Assembly (NCBI GenBank): GCA_965237775.1
Contig: OZ250155.1
Location: 4,588,001-4,652,000 of the forward strand
Reading direction: 5' to 3'
DNA from: CATOSP01 sp965237775
GTDB taxonomy: Bacteria; Chloroflexota; Dehalococcoidia; Lucifugimonadales; UBA3495
DNA: 64,000 bases
Numbering within the stretch: position 1 is the stretch's first letter; the number at the start of each line of letters is the position of its first letter. This document shows, piece by piece, positions 51,695-60,518 of this stretch. Below the pieces are notes generated by a model. It ran no database searches. It had not been told where the DNA came from and worked only from the letters and a program-made list of their open reading frames with translations. The translations under genes were made by a program, and so were the position numbers.

Positions 51695-53170
51695 CTAGGC
51701 CTGGGCTTGCCATCTGAGATCGGGTTGGCGGGCTGCACGAGCCTCGTCCAAACGTGACACCGGGGTGGTGTGGGGGGCGTTCCTCACCAGGTCGGGGTCC
51801 TCGTCAACCTCACGGTCGATGTCCCGAAGGGCCTGAATGAAGGCGTCCAGGGTCTCCTTGGTCTCGGACTCGGTGGGCTCCACCATCAGAGCTTCATGCA
51901 CGATGAGGGGGAAATACATCGTAGGAGCGTGGAAACCGTAGTCCAGCAGCCGCTTCGCGATCTCCAGCCCGCTTACGCCGCGCGCCCTCTGCCAATCGGC
52001 GGAGAACACCACTTCGTGCATACATGTCCTGTCGTAGGGGATCAGGTACTGGTCGCGAAGCTGTTGCATGATGTAGTTGGCGTTCAGCACGGCGTTGGCG
52101 CTGATCGACTCTATTCCGGCGCGTCCCATGGTACGGATGTAGGTGTATGCCCGGACCAACACGCCGAAGTTGCCGTGGAAACCGCTCATCTGGCCAATGG
52201 TGTGTTCCGGAGTCATCAGACTGTACGCCGGGGAGCCGCCGCTGCCGTTCTTCGTCACGATTGGTGATGGTAGGTAGCTCGAAAGTTGGTCCGAGACGCA
52301 TACCGGACCGGCCCCCGGGCCCCCGCCGCCGTGGGGTGTACTAAAGGTCTTGTGCAGGTTGAGATGGACGACGTCGAAGCCCAACTGGCCCAGCATGACC
52401 CGTCCCAACAGGGCGTTCATGTTCGCGCCGTCGCCGTAGACCAGTCCCCCGGCCTCGTGGACCAGCCGACAGACTTCCAAGATACCGGTGTCGAACAGAC
52501 CCAATGTGCTGGGCAAAGTAATCATGATGCCCGCCAGGTCGGGGCCAGCCAGTTCGTGCAAGGCGTCCAGGTCCATGTTGCCCTGGGAATCCGACGCAAC
52601 CGTCACCACTTCGAATCCGGCCATGGCCGCCGAGGCGGGGTTGGTGCCGTGGGCGCTGTCGGGAATGGCGACTTTGCGGCGGGCGGTATCCCCGCGGGCG
52701 TGGTGGTAGGCCCTCATCATCAACATGCCGGCAAACTCGCCGTGTGCCCCCGCCAGAGTTGCCAGGCACACCCCCGGGAGGCCGGTAATCTCGGCCAGAT
52801 TCCCCTGCAGCCTGTGGAGCATTTCCAGCGCTCCCTGGGACTGTTCCTCTGGTTGCAGCGGGTGGATGGCCGCCAGTCCAGGCAGGAAGGCCACTTCGTC
52901 GTTGATCTTGGGATTGTACTTCATCGTACAACTGCCAAGCGGGTAGAAATGGGTGTCGATGGAGAAGTTAAGTTGGCTTAATGCCGTGAAATACTGGACG
53001 ACTTCGGGTTCCGAAACCTCTGGCAGCTCCAGTTCAGTCCTGAGCATAGACCGGTCGGGCAGGGGCTGAGGAGGAACGTCCGACTGGGGCAGGACCGCGC
53101 CTACCCTACCGGGAACGCTCCGTTCCATCAACAGCTTGCCGGTATCTCTGTTGCCTCCGCCCCGAGCCAT
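51695..53170 (-). CDS. gcvPB: Glycine dehydrogenase (decarboxylating) subunit 2
   Basis: 491 residues. The PLP-binding Lys is in VHLNLHKTFSTPHGGGGPG; SCTMKYNPKINDEVAFLPG and MRAYHHARGD are further signatures of the C-terminal half of P-protein. It pairs with GcvPA to decarboxylate glycine and pass aminomethyl to lipoyl-GcvH. Its ATG overlaps the gcvPA stop by one base (TAATG), so the subunits are translationally coupled. Last gene of the gcv operon. Confidence 0.96.
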   Translation of the reverse strand: MARGGGNRDTGKLLMERSVPGRVGAVLPQSDVPPQPLPDRSMLRTELELPEVSEPEVVQYFTALSQLNFSIDTHFYPLGSCTMKYNPKINDEVAFLPGLAAIHPLQPEEQSQGALEMLHRLQGNLAEITGLPGVCLATLAGAHGEFAGMLMMRAYHHARGDTARRKVAIPDSAHGTNPASAAMAGFEVVTVASDSQGNMDLDALHELAGPDLAGIMITLPSTLGLFDTGILEVCRLVHEAGGLVYGDGANMNALLGRVMLGQLGFDVVHLNLHKTFSTPHGGGGPGAGPVCVSDQLSSYLPSPIVTKNGSGGSPAYSLMTPEHTIGQMSGFHGNFGVLVRAYTYIRTMGRAGIESISANAVLNANYIMQQLRDQYLIPYDRTCMHEVVFSADWQRARGVSGLEIAKRLLDYGFHAPTMYFPLIVHEALMVEPTESETKETLDAFIQALRDIDREVDEDPDLVRNAPHTTPVSRLDEARAARQPDLRWQAQA

Positions 53171-54498
53171 TATGCAGACTCTCCCAGGGCCGCGACCAAC
53201 GAGTCAATCTCTTCGCGCGCGTTCATCTCGGTGACGCAAAGCAGCATGCCGTTGGGGACGGCTCCCGGTCCATTGGTCTGGCTAATGTCCAGTCCGCCCA
53301 GAATGTTCCGTTCCATGAGGCGGCGGTTGATCTCCGTTGGAGAGTCCGGGCACTGGAGCACAAACTCCTGGAAGAAGGTCCCTGCTATCGGCAGTGAGTA
53401 GCCCGGCAGTTGGGAAATCGCCCCGGCTGCGTAGTGGGCTTTCTGGTAGCAGAGTTCGGCAACCTGCCGAAGTCCCTGTTTGCCCAAAGCGGCCAGATAG
53501 ATGGTGGATGCCAGGGCGTACAGGGCCTCGTTGGTGCAAATGTTGCTGGTGGCCCGCTCGCGCCGGATGTGTTGCTCCCGGGTCTGAAGAGTCAGCACGT
53601 AGCCGGTCCGTCCCTGGTTGTCCACGGTCCTACCGGATAGGCGGCTCGGCATCTGGCGAATGTACCGCTGCTTGGTGGAGAACAGTCCCACGTAGGGTCC
53701 TCCAAAACTCGGGGGTATCCCCAGTGGTTGCCCCTCGCCGGTAACGATGTCCGCGCCGTAATGCCCGGGGGGGTTGAACATTCCCATGGCAATTGGGTCG
53801 GCGGAGACCACGATGAGCGCGCCGTTGTCATGGACCAGCCGCGTAAGGCTCTCCAGGTCCTCGATGTAGCCATAGAAGTTGGGGTATTGGGTCACCAGAC
53901 ACGCTGTGGAGTCGTCAACTTCGGGTGAACCGGGAGATACGATGCTTAGCTCGATCCCCTGGGACTGGCAGTAGGTGCGTACTACCTGCAGGTAGGCCGG
54001 GGAGAGGGTGTTGGCGACCGACACCTTGTTGCGGCGGGTCACCCGGCAGGCCATAAGAACTCCCTCGGCAAGGCTGGTAGCCCCGTCGTACATTCCGGCG
54101 TTGGCGACTTCCATGCCGTAAAGGCTGCTGATTAGGGTCTGGAATTCGTAGATGACCTGTAGCGTACCCTGACTGGCCTCGGCTTGGTAGGGTGTGTACG
54201 CGGTCAGGAACTCGCCCCGGGTCATCAAGGCCTTGACGATGGACGGGATGAAGTGGTGGTAGGCTCCCGCCCCGAGAAATGACGGTCCGCTGCCCACCGG
54301 ACGATTCCGGGATGCCAGCCCCGCCAATTCACGCTGAACGTCCAATTCTGACAAGGGGCCGGGCAGGTCGAGGGGCGGGTTGCGAAACTGTTCGGGGATA
54401 TCCAGGAATAAATCGGCGATGGAGTCCAGACCCAAAGCTCCGAGCATCTCGGCCTGCTCGTCTTGTGTGTTGGGAATGTAGTGGGACTGGAGGGTCAT
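53170..54498 (-). CDS. gcvPA: Glycine dehydrogenase (decarboxylating) subunit 1
   Basis: 442 residues. Family hallmarks: SFLGAGAYHHFIPSIV, FLTAYTPYQAEASQGTLQ and YDGATSLAEG in the N-terminal half, and CTNEALYALASTIYLA near 340. This is the split-P-protein form found in Firmicutes, Chloroflexota, Thermus and archaea rather than the fused form. It lies 51 bases after gcvH and overlaps gcvPB by one base. Cytoplasmic, PLP-dependent with subunit 2. Confidence 0.96.
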   Translation of the reverse strand: MTLQSHYIPNTQDEQAEMLGALGLDSIADLFLDIPEQFRNPPLDLPGPLSELDVQRELAGLASRNRPVGSGPSFLGAGAYHHFIPSIVKALMTRGEFLTAYTPYQAEASQGTLQVIYEFQTLISSLYGMEVANAGMYDGATSLAEGVLMACRVTRRNKVSVANTLSPAYLQVVRTYCQSQGIELSIVSPGSPEVDDSTACLVTQYPNFYGYIEDLESLTRLVHDNGALIVVSADPIAMGMFNPPGHYGADIVTGEGQPLGIPPSFGGPYVGLFSTKQRYIRQMPSRLSGRTVDNQGRTGYVLTLQTREQHIRRERATSNICTNEALYALASTIYLAALGKQGLRQVAELCYQKAHYAAGAISQLPGYSLPIAGTFFQEFVLQCPDSPTEINRRLMERNILGGLDISQTNGPGAVPNGMLLCVTEMNAREEIDSLVAALGESA

Positions 54499-54549
54499 CT
54501 AAGTCATCAGTCTTGGACCCTGAGGCTCGGGTCCGGAAGGGAATGGGCG

Positions 54550-54960
54550 CTAGTGAAGCCCGCTGATGTAGGTGTCGTATTCGTCGGCGGACATCAGTTT
54601 CTCAAGTTCGGCTGGGTCCGCTAAGGAGACCCGCAAAAGCCAGCCTTCACCGAAGGGGTCTTCATTGGCCAATTCTGGGTGGTCGGCCAGCCGTTCGTTG
54701 ACTTCTACGACGTCGCCGCTGGCGGGGGCAAACAGGTCGGAGACGGCTTTCACCGACTCCACTTCGCCCATCTTCTCAAGCTGTTTTAGTGTGGAACCGG
54801 TCTGGGGCAGCTCAAAATACACGATGTCCCCCAGTTGGTCCTGGGCGTACAAGGTGATTCCGGCGAGGGCGCGCTGGGTGTCGCCGTCCTCTACCTTTAT
54901 CCACTCGTGCTCGGTTGTGTACTTGCGGTCACTGGGGTTCAACTGGTCTGTGACCTCCAA
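54550..54960 (-). CDS. gcvH: Glycine cleavage system H protein
   Basis: 136 residues. The lipoyl-lysine is K71 in GEVESVKAVSDLFAP. RKYTTEHEWIKVEDGD opens the family domain and GEGWLLRVSLADPAELEKLM closes it. It shuttles the aminomethyl group between P and T proteins. The first in-frame start is TTG 54960; a second TTG six codons later has GGAGG 11 bases before and is a possible true start. Eleven bases separate it from gcvT. Confidence 0.95.
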   Translation of the reverse strand: MEVTDQLNPSDRKYTTEHEWIKVEDGDTQRALAGITLYAQDQLGDIVYFELPQTGSTLKQLEKMGEVESVKAVSDLFAPASGDVVEVNERLADHPELANEDPFGEGWLLRVSLADPAELEKLMSADEYDTYISGLH

Positions 54961-54971
54961 GGGGGAGGTGA

Positions 54972-56072
54972 TTAGGAGCCGCGAGGGCGGGAATAGAATG
55001 GGACGCTTACAATCTGGGCGCTGGCGACCCGTCCTCTGATATCCACGTCCAAGGAATTGCCTATCCGTGCGTGGCCTGACCCAACGTAGCCCAATGCGAT
55101 GCTGGTGTCAAGGGTAGGTGAATAGCTGCCGCTGGTGACTCGGCCCACAGCCTGGCCATCAGCCAGAATGGGGTATTCGGCCCTGGGCGCGCTGCGGCCT
55201 GGGAGGGTCAGGCCGACGAGCTTACGGGCGGTCCCGCCTTCGTGCTGTTCCTTCAAGACGTCGGACCCCACGTACTCCTTGTCGAAGCGGACGAAGCGTT
55301 CCTGTCCGGCCTCGATGGGGGTGGTAACCTCGTCTATCTCGTGCCCGTGCAATGGCAAAGCCGCTTCTAGCCGGAGGACGTCCCGCGCGCCTAGGCCACA
55401 CGGGACCGCGCCAAGGCGGGAGAGGGTATGCCACAACTCCTCGGCCTGTCCCGATCCGACCACTATCTCGAACCCGTCCTCGCCCGTGTAACCGGTACGC
55501 CCGACGTAGGCTGGCTGACCCTGGAATTGAGTCTCCATCCCGGCGAAGGTTCTCAGGGATGTGGGGTCATCATCGAACACATCCCCGATGAGGCTGGGCG
55601 CATCCGGACCCTGGAATGCGATGAGGGCGGTGTCAACGGTGAGGTCGTCCATCTGGCAGCCGTCTGGGAAGCGTTCTTCGATCCACCTGTTGAACCACGC
55701 CATGACAGCGCTGCGGTTGCCGGCATTGGGGATGAGCAGGTACCGGTCCTCTGAAAGGCGGTAGAAGATCGTATCGTCGATGATCCCGCCCAGCTCGTTG
55801 CAGATAAAGCAGTATCGGGCCCGGCCTACTCGCAAGCTGGCCGCGGACCCGGTGAGCACCCAGTCCAGGAACTCGGTGGCCAGGGGCCCGGAAATGTAGA
55901 GCCTTCCCATGTGGGACACATCAAACAACCCGGAGGCGGTGCGCACAGCCCGGACTTCCGCCAGCGTCCCAGAATACTGGACGGGCATATCCCACCCGCC
56001 GAAGGGCACCATCCGCGCCCCCAACGAGACGTGACTTTCATACAGAGAGGTACGGGCGTTTGTCGTGGGCAA
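54972..56072 (-). CDS. gcvT: Glycine cleavage system T protein (aminomethyltransferase)
   Basis: 366 residues. The opening TSLYESHVSLGARMVPFGGWDMPVQY and FDVSHMGRLYISGP are diagnostic, as are GRTGYTGEDGFEIVV and the AALPLHGHEID region near the folate site. It transfers the methylene group to tetrahydrofolate and releases ammonia. The start is TTG 56072 by homology to the family N-terminus. First gene of gcvT-gcvH-gcvPA-gcvPB. A sigma-70-type promoter is visible about 57 bases upstream. No glycine riboswitch is present. Confidence 0.96.
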   Translation of the reverse strand: MPTTNARTSLYESHVSLGARMVPFGGWDMPVQYSGTLAEVRAVRTASGLFDVSHMGRLYISGPLATEFLDWVLTGSAASLRVGRARYCFICNELGGIIDDTIFYRLSEDRYLLIPNAGNRSAVMAWFNRWIEERFPDGCQMDDLTVDTALIAFQGPDAPSLIGDVFDDDPTSLRTFAGMETQFQGQPAYVGRTGYTGEDGFEIVVGSGQAEELWHTLSRLGAVPCGLGARDVLRLEAALPLHGHEIDEVTTPIEAGQERFVRFDKEYVGSDVLKEQHEGGTARKLVGLTLPGRSAPRAEYPILADGQAVGRVTSGSYSPTLDTSIALGYVGSGHARIGNSLDVDIRGRVASAQIVSVPFYSRPRGS

Positions 56073-56128
56073 GGGGAAGAAGGGTCCTTCGGGAAGATTT
56101 CACGCCGCCGAAATGGGGCGCGGTAAGC

Positions 56129-56157
56129 ATAATATCGTCGATGGGGAGTGGGCGCAA
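56129..56157 (-). promoter_or_regulatory. Probable promoter of the gcv operon
   Basis: On the minus strand TTGCGC (56157-56152) and TATTAT (56134-56129) are separated by 17 bases, a good -35/-10 pair. Transcription would start near 56122, leaving a 50-nt leader, too short for a glycine riboswitch. Confidence 0.5.
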
Positions 56158-56182
56158 ATGCTTGGACATGCTGCTACCCGGG

Positions 56183-59100
56183 CTATGGTTCAGGAGTCGG
56201 GCCTCCGTGGAACCGGGCGTATATCTCGTTGAATGTGGCTTCCTGTCCTGGAGGCGTGTTGGCGAGAAACGCTTGGTAAATCTCAGCTTCGGACACTCGC
56301 CTGCGCTCCGAGGCGGCGAGCAAGTGCAGGTCCCTTAGCGTTCCGGAGACGGACTCACGCCCAAAGGACTCGTACAGGTGAAGCAGTAGAACCTCGCCAA
56401 TCTCATAGTGGCATGGCCATGATGGCAGAAGCTTCACTTCCTTGGTTTCCAGCCCTTCGGTCGCGTCCAGGAGGTCTTGGATGTTGGTTATGTCATGGGG
56501 GGAGCAGTCTTTTTCTATTTCCCGCTGTACGGTGCCCTTGTACCGCTCCAGGTCCAAGTCGTGGGCCTGTTGGCCCACATAAAACTCCATAAAGTCCGCT
56601 CCACCTTCCGAGAGCCAAAGGGGGACGTTTCTGCTGGACAAATAGTAATGCCCCAACTCATGGTAAAGCGTGTATTTGAACCGTGGAGAGGTTTCAGGAG
56701 TGTCGATAACCATGTGAGTATGAGTATAGAATCCGCTGGGAGGGTTTTCTCGGGCCAATTCCAGCTCCGGTTCCACCAAGAGTATGACGTCCGGGTTGGG
56801 CCAGGGGATTTGCATGAAGTCTTCGATCAGTCCCAATCCGACACCCATAGAATCAAAGGTGTTGGGGCCCTCGTAGAGGGATGGTCTTCTGATCAGCGTC
56901 AGCTTGACGTCACCGGCGAGGGGCAGGTGTACGAGTTGAGAACGCGCGGCGCGAGTGGGGACTAGCTCGTCAAAAAGAGTATCTGCCTTTGCGATGTCCG
57001 GCAAGATAAGGACTAACGCGGCCTCGTGGTAATCAAGCCCGCTGGAGAACCAGCGAAGCGACGTGAGTTGGGCCGCCTGTTCCGGCTGCTCTTCGTACAA
57101 TTCCGAGACGGCCCCTACCGTGCCGCTGTGAAATCTTCTGATCGGCCCTCCTAAAAAGCTCGTGCTGGCAAGGCGTGCTGCGACCTGCGAGTCGAGCCTG
57201 CCCAGGTCTCTCAGTCCGCCGAGCGTGACGCTCTCATCCCGAGTCATATCATCTGCCAACCAGGGCAGGCCTAACAAGACATTTGCCGGGAGGAGGTCTT
57301 CCTTGACAATGTCACGGAGCCAGCCAACGGCATTGCTTTCCTCGGTAGACAGGTCCTGGAATATCCAGGGGAATCCCAGGAGAATATTACCCACCGACGG
57401 GTCGTCTTTGGTGATGTCTGAAAGCCAGCCAACAACTGCGTGCTCGTCCTCGCTAATGCTGTCATGAATCCAGGGGAAGTCCAACAAGGTCTCGGCCGCG
57501 GAAGGGTCCTTTTTCGCGATGTCTCCAACCCAGCCAAGGACGCTGCGCTCGTCAGGGGTGACACCGTCAGAAAACCATTGAAACGCGACCAGCGATTCCG
57601 CAAAACTGAGATCGGCCTGCGTGAGGTCTCCGAACAATGAGAGGGCCAGGCCTTCGTCCTCCGATATGTCATCAGCAAGCCACGGGACCTCTAGAATTGT
57701 CTCGGCAAGGGTCAAGTCCTCTTTACCGATGATCATGATCGCTCGAACGATCCAGTATTCATCCAGAGTGAGACCGTCGTGAAGCCATGGGAAGCTTAGT
57801 ACACTCCAGACCGTAGCGCGGTCTTCAACCCAGATGTCTAGGAGACTGGACAATGCCCACTTCTTGTATTCCTTCATGTCGCTCGTGATCCATGAGAAAC
57901 CGAACAATATAGGAGACAAAGGTGGATCGGCAAGCGATAGGTTATAGACATGACGGATAAACCATCTTTCGTCCTCGGTGACGTCGTCCTGGAACCAGAT
58001 AGAGGCAGCTATACTCTTAGCCAGTGATACGTCAGACTTGGCTATCAGCGTCAAATTCCGAATAGCCAGCCATTCATCCTCTGTTACGTTATCAGCAATC
58101 CAGGGGGCCCCAGCTATCTGTTGGGCCAGTTCCAGGTCTATCGCGGCTAGGATTTCCAAGGTCTGTAATGCTCCCTGGCCTCCCGCTGTCAGTTCTTGTT
58201 TCATCCAACCTAGCGAGGCGACGTCGGAGGCCAACGTGGGATCGCGCTCCATGAGGCCAAACAGAGAAGACATCGCTATCTGCTCTTCCAGCGAGAGGGG
58301 AAATGAGACCCAGGGCAGGGTGCTCTGTAATTCAAAGAAAGGACCTGAAGTTGGAATCCTACGGGCCACGATCTCGAATTCACCCTTGGCGGCCACTTGT
58401 CCTCCTACGGACAATTCAACGGTGTATACACCTGGTCTCAACTGTGCTTGCTGTCGAAACCTCCGTCCCGAACCCCAAAAGGTCGACCTCCAGCCCTCGT
58501 CGATGTAAGCGTTGGTCGTGTGGCGAAGGGTCGACCCGTCAGGGAAAGTCAAAAGCGACTCCATCTCGAAGTCGATCCGTTGGCCTGGCGGAGGATGTAC
58601 CAGGCGCAGTTCCCACATAATGAACCGGGTCGTGAACTGGCTAAACGCGCTCCCGTATACCCTCTCGGTGTGGGAGATGGAACCCGGCCCTTGCTCGTAG
58701 AACAGGACCTCCAAGACCGTTGCGTTGAGAGAAGGGATATAGACTCGGTCCTCGCCGCCATCCTGGGGAGGAGGCGTCATCCTAACCAATGGCTTCGGCG
58801 TGGGTGTAGGCGTTGGCGTCGCTGTGGGGCGGGGTCTAGGTGTAGATGTGGGGGCAGGCGTCGGCTCTGGTGTTGGCGTAGCCGTGGGTTCCGGAGTTAG
58901 CGTCGCTGTGGGACCGGGTCTAGGTGTGGACGTGGGGGTAGGCGCCGGAGATGGTCTTGGCGTAGCCGTGGGTTCCTGTGTAGGAGTCGGCGCTAGTGTC
59001 GGTGACGCGGTAGGGGTCGGCGACGAAGTGAGGGTAGGTAAGGGGGAAGCCGCCGGCTCTGTAGTGCGAGTCGGCGTTGTTGTGGCCGTGGATGCCGGAG

Positions 59101-59311
59101 TCGTGGTGGCAGCTACCTCAACCGTGGGGATGGCGGATGGGACTTCCGTGGGTTGTGGACTTATGGTGGGAGGGGCGGTGGGCTGGGACTGGACTTCCGG
59201 CGCTGTTGTTGAGACCGGCTGGGTTGGCGGTTCCGGGGTCTCGCAACCCAACATCGTGATCGCGAATACGGCAAGGGCCGCTAACAGTCCCAGAGATCGT
59301 TGCAAGGTCAT
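56183..59311 (-). CDS. Large surface lipoprotein: Thr/Pro stalk, about 13 repeats of 35 residues, C-terminal HExxH metallopeptidase domain
   Basis: 1042 residues from ATG 59311; the open frame upstream lacks signal features. Lipobox MLGC (Cys 23), a Thr/Pro/Ala stalk to about 185, a beta domain, then about thirteen 35-residue helical units (56957-58318) of the form FPWLHDGLTLDEYWIVRAI...LAETILE, followed by HELGH at 884-888 with E902 in WLSEGGADF, a textbook zinc-metallopeptidase site. Plan and length nearly equal the 45393-48518 protein, which has fewer repeats. Extracytoplasmic; peptidase activity is inferred. The role of the repeats is unknown. Confidence 0.88.
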   Translation of the reverse strand: MTLQRSLGLLAALAVFAITMLGCETPEPPTQPVSTTAPEVQSQPTAPPTISPQPTEVPSAIPTVEVAATTTPASTATTTPTRTTEPAASPLPTLTSSPTPTASPTLAPTPTQEPTATPRPSPAPTPTSTPRPGPTATLTPEPTATPTPEPTPAPTSTPRPRPTATPTPTPTPKPLVRMTPPPQDGGEDRVYIPSLNATVLEVLFYEQGPGSISHTERVYGSAFSQFTTRFIMWELRLVHPPPGQRIDFEMESLLTFPDGSTLRHTTNAYIDEGWRSTFWGSGRRFRQQAQLRPGVYTVELSVGGQVAAKGEFEIVARRIPTSGPFFELQSTLPWVSFPLSLEEQIAMSSLFGLMERDPTLASDVASLGWMKQELTAGGQGALQTLEILAAIDLELAQQIAGAPWIADNVTEDEWLAIRNLTLIAKSDVSLAKSIAASIWFQDDVTEDERWFIRHVYNLSLADPPLSPILFGFSWITSDMKEYKKWALSSLLDIWVEDRATVWSVLSFPWLHDGLTLDEYWIVRAIMIIGKEDLTLAETILEVPWLADDISEDEGLALSLFGDLTQADLSFAESLVAFQWFSDGVTPDERSVLGWVGDIAKKDPSAAETLLDFPWIHDSISEDEHAVVGWLSDITKDDPSVGNILLGFPWIFQDLSTEESNAVGWLRDIVKEDLLPANVLLGLPWLADDMTRDESVTLGGLRDLGRLDSQVAARLASTSFLGGPIRRFHSGTVGAVSELYEEQPEQAAQLTSLRWFSSGLDYHEAALVLILPDIAKADTLFDELVPTRAARSQLVHLPLAGDVKLTLIRRPSLYEGPNTFDSMGVGLGLIEDFMQIPWPNPDVILLVEPELELARENPPSGFYTHTHMVIDTPETSPRFKYTLYHELGHYYLSSRNVPLWLSEGGADFMEFYVGQQAHDLDLERYKGTVQREIEKDCSPHDITNIQDLLDATEGLETKEVKLLPSWPCHYEIGEVLLLHLYESFGRESVSGTLRDLHLLAASERRRVSEAEIYQAFLANTPPGQEATFNEIYARFHGGPTPEP

Positions 59312-59385
59312 TTTCGGCGATGCCCTAACCTTTCGCTCCTGATTAGAACGAATATACTCTACCCACGGAACCCACACCAGCCTTA

Positions 59386-59394
59386 TGCTATAAT
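59386..59394 (+). promoter_or_regulatory. Extended -10 promoter for the SDR gene
   Basis: TGCTATAAT is a perfect extended -10 element; no convincing -35 is needed or seen. The start of the SDR gene lies 63 bases downstream. Confidence 0.5.
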
Positions 59395-59456
59395 CTGCGG
59401 CGCAGCACCAAGGCTGCCCCGTCAACAGTCCCAGACCGCCCATCGGGGAGAGTACT

Positions 59457-60221
59457 TTGCCTGGCAGGCTTGAAGACAAGGTGGCCATCGTTACCGGAGG
59501 CGCGTCGGGGATCGGACGCGCAACCTGTTACCGCTTCCTACAGGAAGGCGCCAAGGTTGTGGTCGCGGACCGTAACCTAGCCGGCGCCGAGGAGACCCGC
59601 GGCCTCATGGAAGGGACGGACGCCAACTCGGCGGTCGCATCGGTCGATGTGTCCAACGCCTCCCAGGTGAGGCAGATGGTCGACGATACCGTTGCCCGGT
59701 TCGGCAGAGTTGACTTACTGGTCAACGGGGCGGCGATTCTCATCCGCACGCCGCCCCTGGTGGAAGTGGATGACCTGGTCTGGGACCTCACAATGGACAC
59801 CAACCTCAAGGGCCTGTTCTATTGCTGCAAGTACGCCATACCTGAGATGCTGAAGGCAGGCGGCGGTTCCATCGTAAACATTGCGTCCATGTCGGGCATT
59901 CGCGGCATCGCCTACTCGGTGCCCTACGCCGTGAGCAAAGCGGGCGTGATCCATCTGAGCAAGGTGGCCGCTGCCCAGTACACCTCCCAGGGCGTGCGGG
60001 TCAATTGCATCGCTCCCGGCGGGGTCGACACGCCTCAGATGCGGGGCAGCACCGCCAGTACCGAGACGTTTCAGAGGCGGAGCGACGACCACCCGCTGGG
60101 GAGGGTGGGCCAGCCGGACGAGATAGCGAACCTGATTACCTGGCTATCTTCCGACGAGGCTTCCTACGTCAGCGGCAGCACCTACATCGTGGATGGCGGC
60201 GCATGGGCCGGCGCGGAATAA
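59457..60221 (+). CDS. Short-chain dehydrogenase/reductase
   Basis: 254 residues from TTG 59457 (GGGGAG just upstream). TGGASGIG at 13-20, NGAA near 90, catalytic Ser in NIASMSG, Tyr157 and Lys161 in YAVSKAG, and the ending STYIVDGGAWAG. Classical NAD(P)-dependent FabG/glucose-1-dehydrogenase-type enzyme. It is divergent from the large lipoprotein gene and followed 26 bases later by a small gene, possibly one transcript. Substrate unknown. Confidence 0.93.
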   Translation: MPGRLEDKVAIVTGGASGIGRATCYRFLQEGAKVVVADRNLAGAEETRGLMEGTDANSAVASVDVSNASQVRQMVDDTVARFGRVDLLVNGAAILIRTPPLVEVDDLVWDLTMDTNLKGLFYCCKYAIPEMLKAGGGSIVNIASMSGIRGIAYSVPYAVSKAGVIHLSKVAAAQYTSQGVRVNCIAPGGVDTPQMRGSTASTETFQRRSDDHPLGRVGQPDEIANLITWLSSDEASYVSGSTYIVDGGAWAGAE

Positions 60222-60247
60222 TAGATATGCTTAGGGTTTCTTGAACT

Positions 60248-60487
60248 GTGGACAAGCTCATCGACATAGCGGAACGCGCGGTGGCCGATTACGGGTTCCG
60301 GCAGGCAGTATTGTACGGAGCCGAGGACGTAGCCCGCCGTTGGGAGCTTTCGGACCAGGAAAAATCGTTGTTGAGCGGCCTGGTCCTTGAGATGTTGGCC
60401 GGGTTGCCCATCCCGGTGGAACCGGACGACGTTCCCGCCGAACAGGCGCGTTTGGCCCAGGTTATCCGGGACTCGGTCTCCGGGTAA
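60248..60487 (+). CDS. Small hypothetical protein, 79 residues
   Basis: GTG start at 60248. Predicted all-helical and acidic (DIAERAVADYGFRQAVLYGAEDVARRWELSD), no membrane segment. I do not recognise the family. Its closeness to the SDR gene suggests co-transcription only. Confidence 0.55.
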   Translation: MDKLIDIAERAVADYGFRQAVLYGAEDVARRWELSDQEKSLLSGLVLEMLAGLPIPVEPDDVPAEQARLAQVIRDSVSG

Positions 60488-60518
60488 CTTGCCCTGGTTG
60501 GATTCCGACCGAATCTCC

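Noticed and set aside
56073..56182. Glycine riboswitch upstream of gcvT
   Set aside because: The leader is only about 50 nt after the predicted promoter and shows none of the conserved GGAGAG-type aptamer core.
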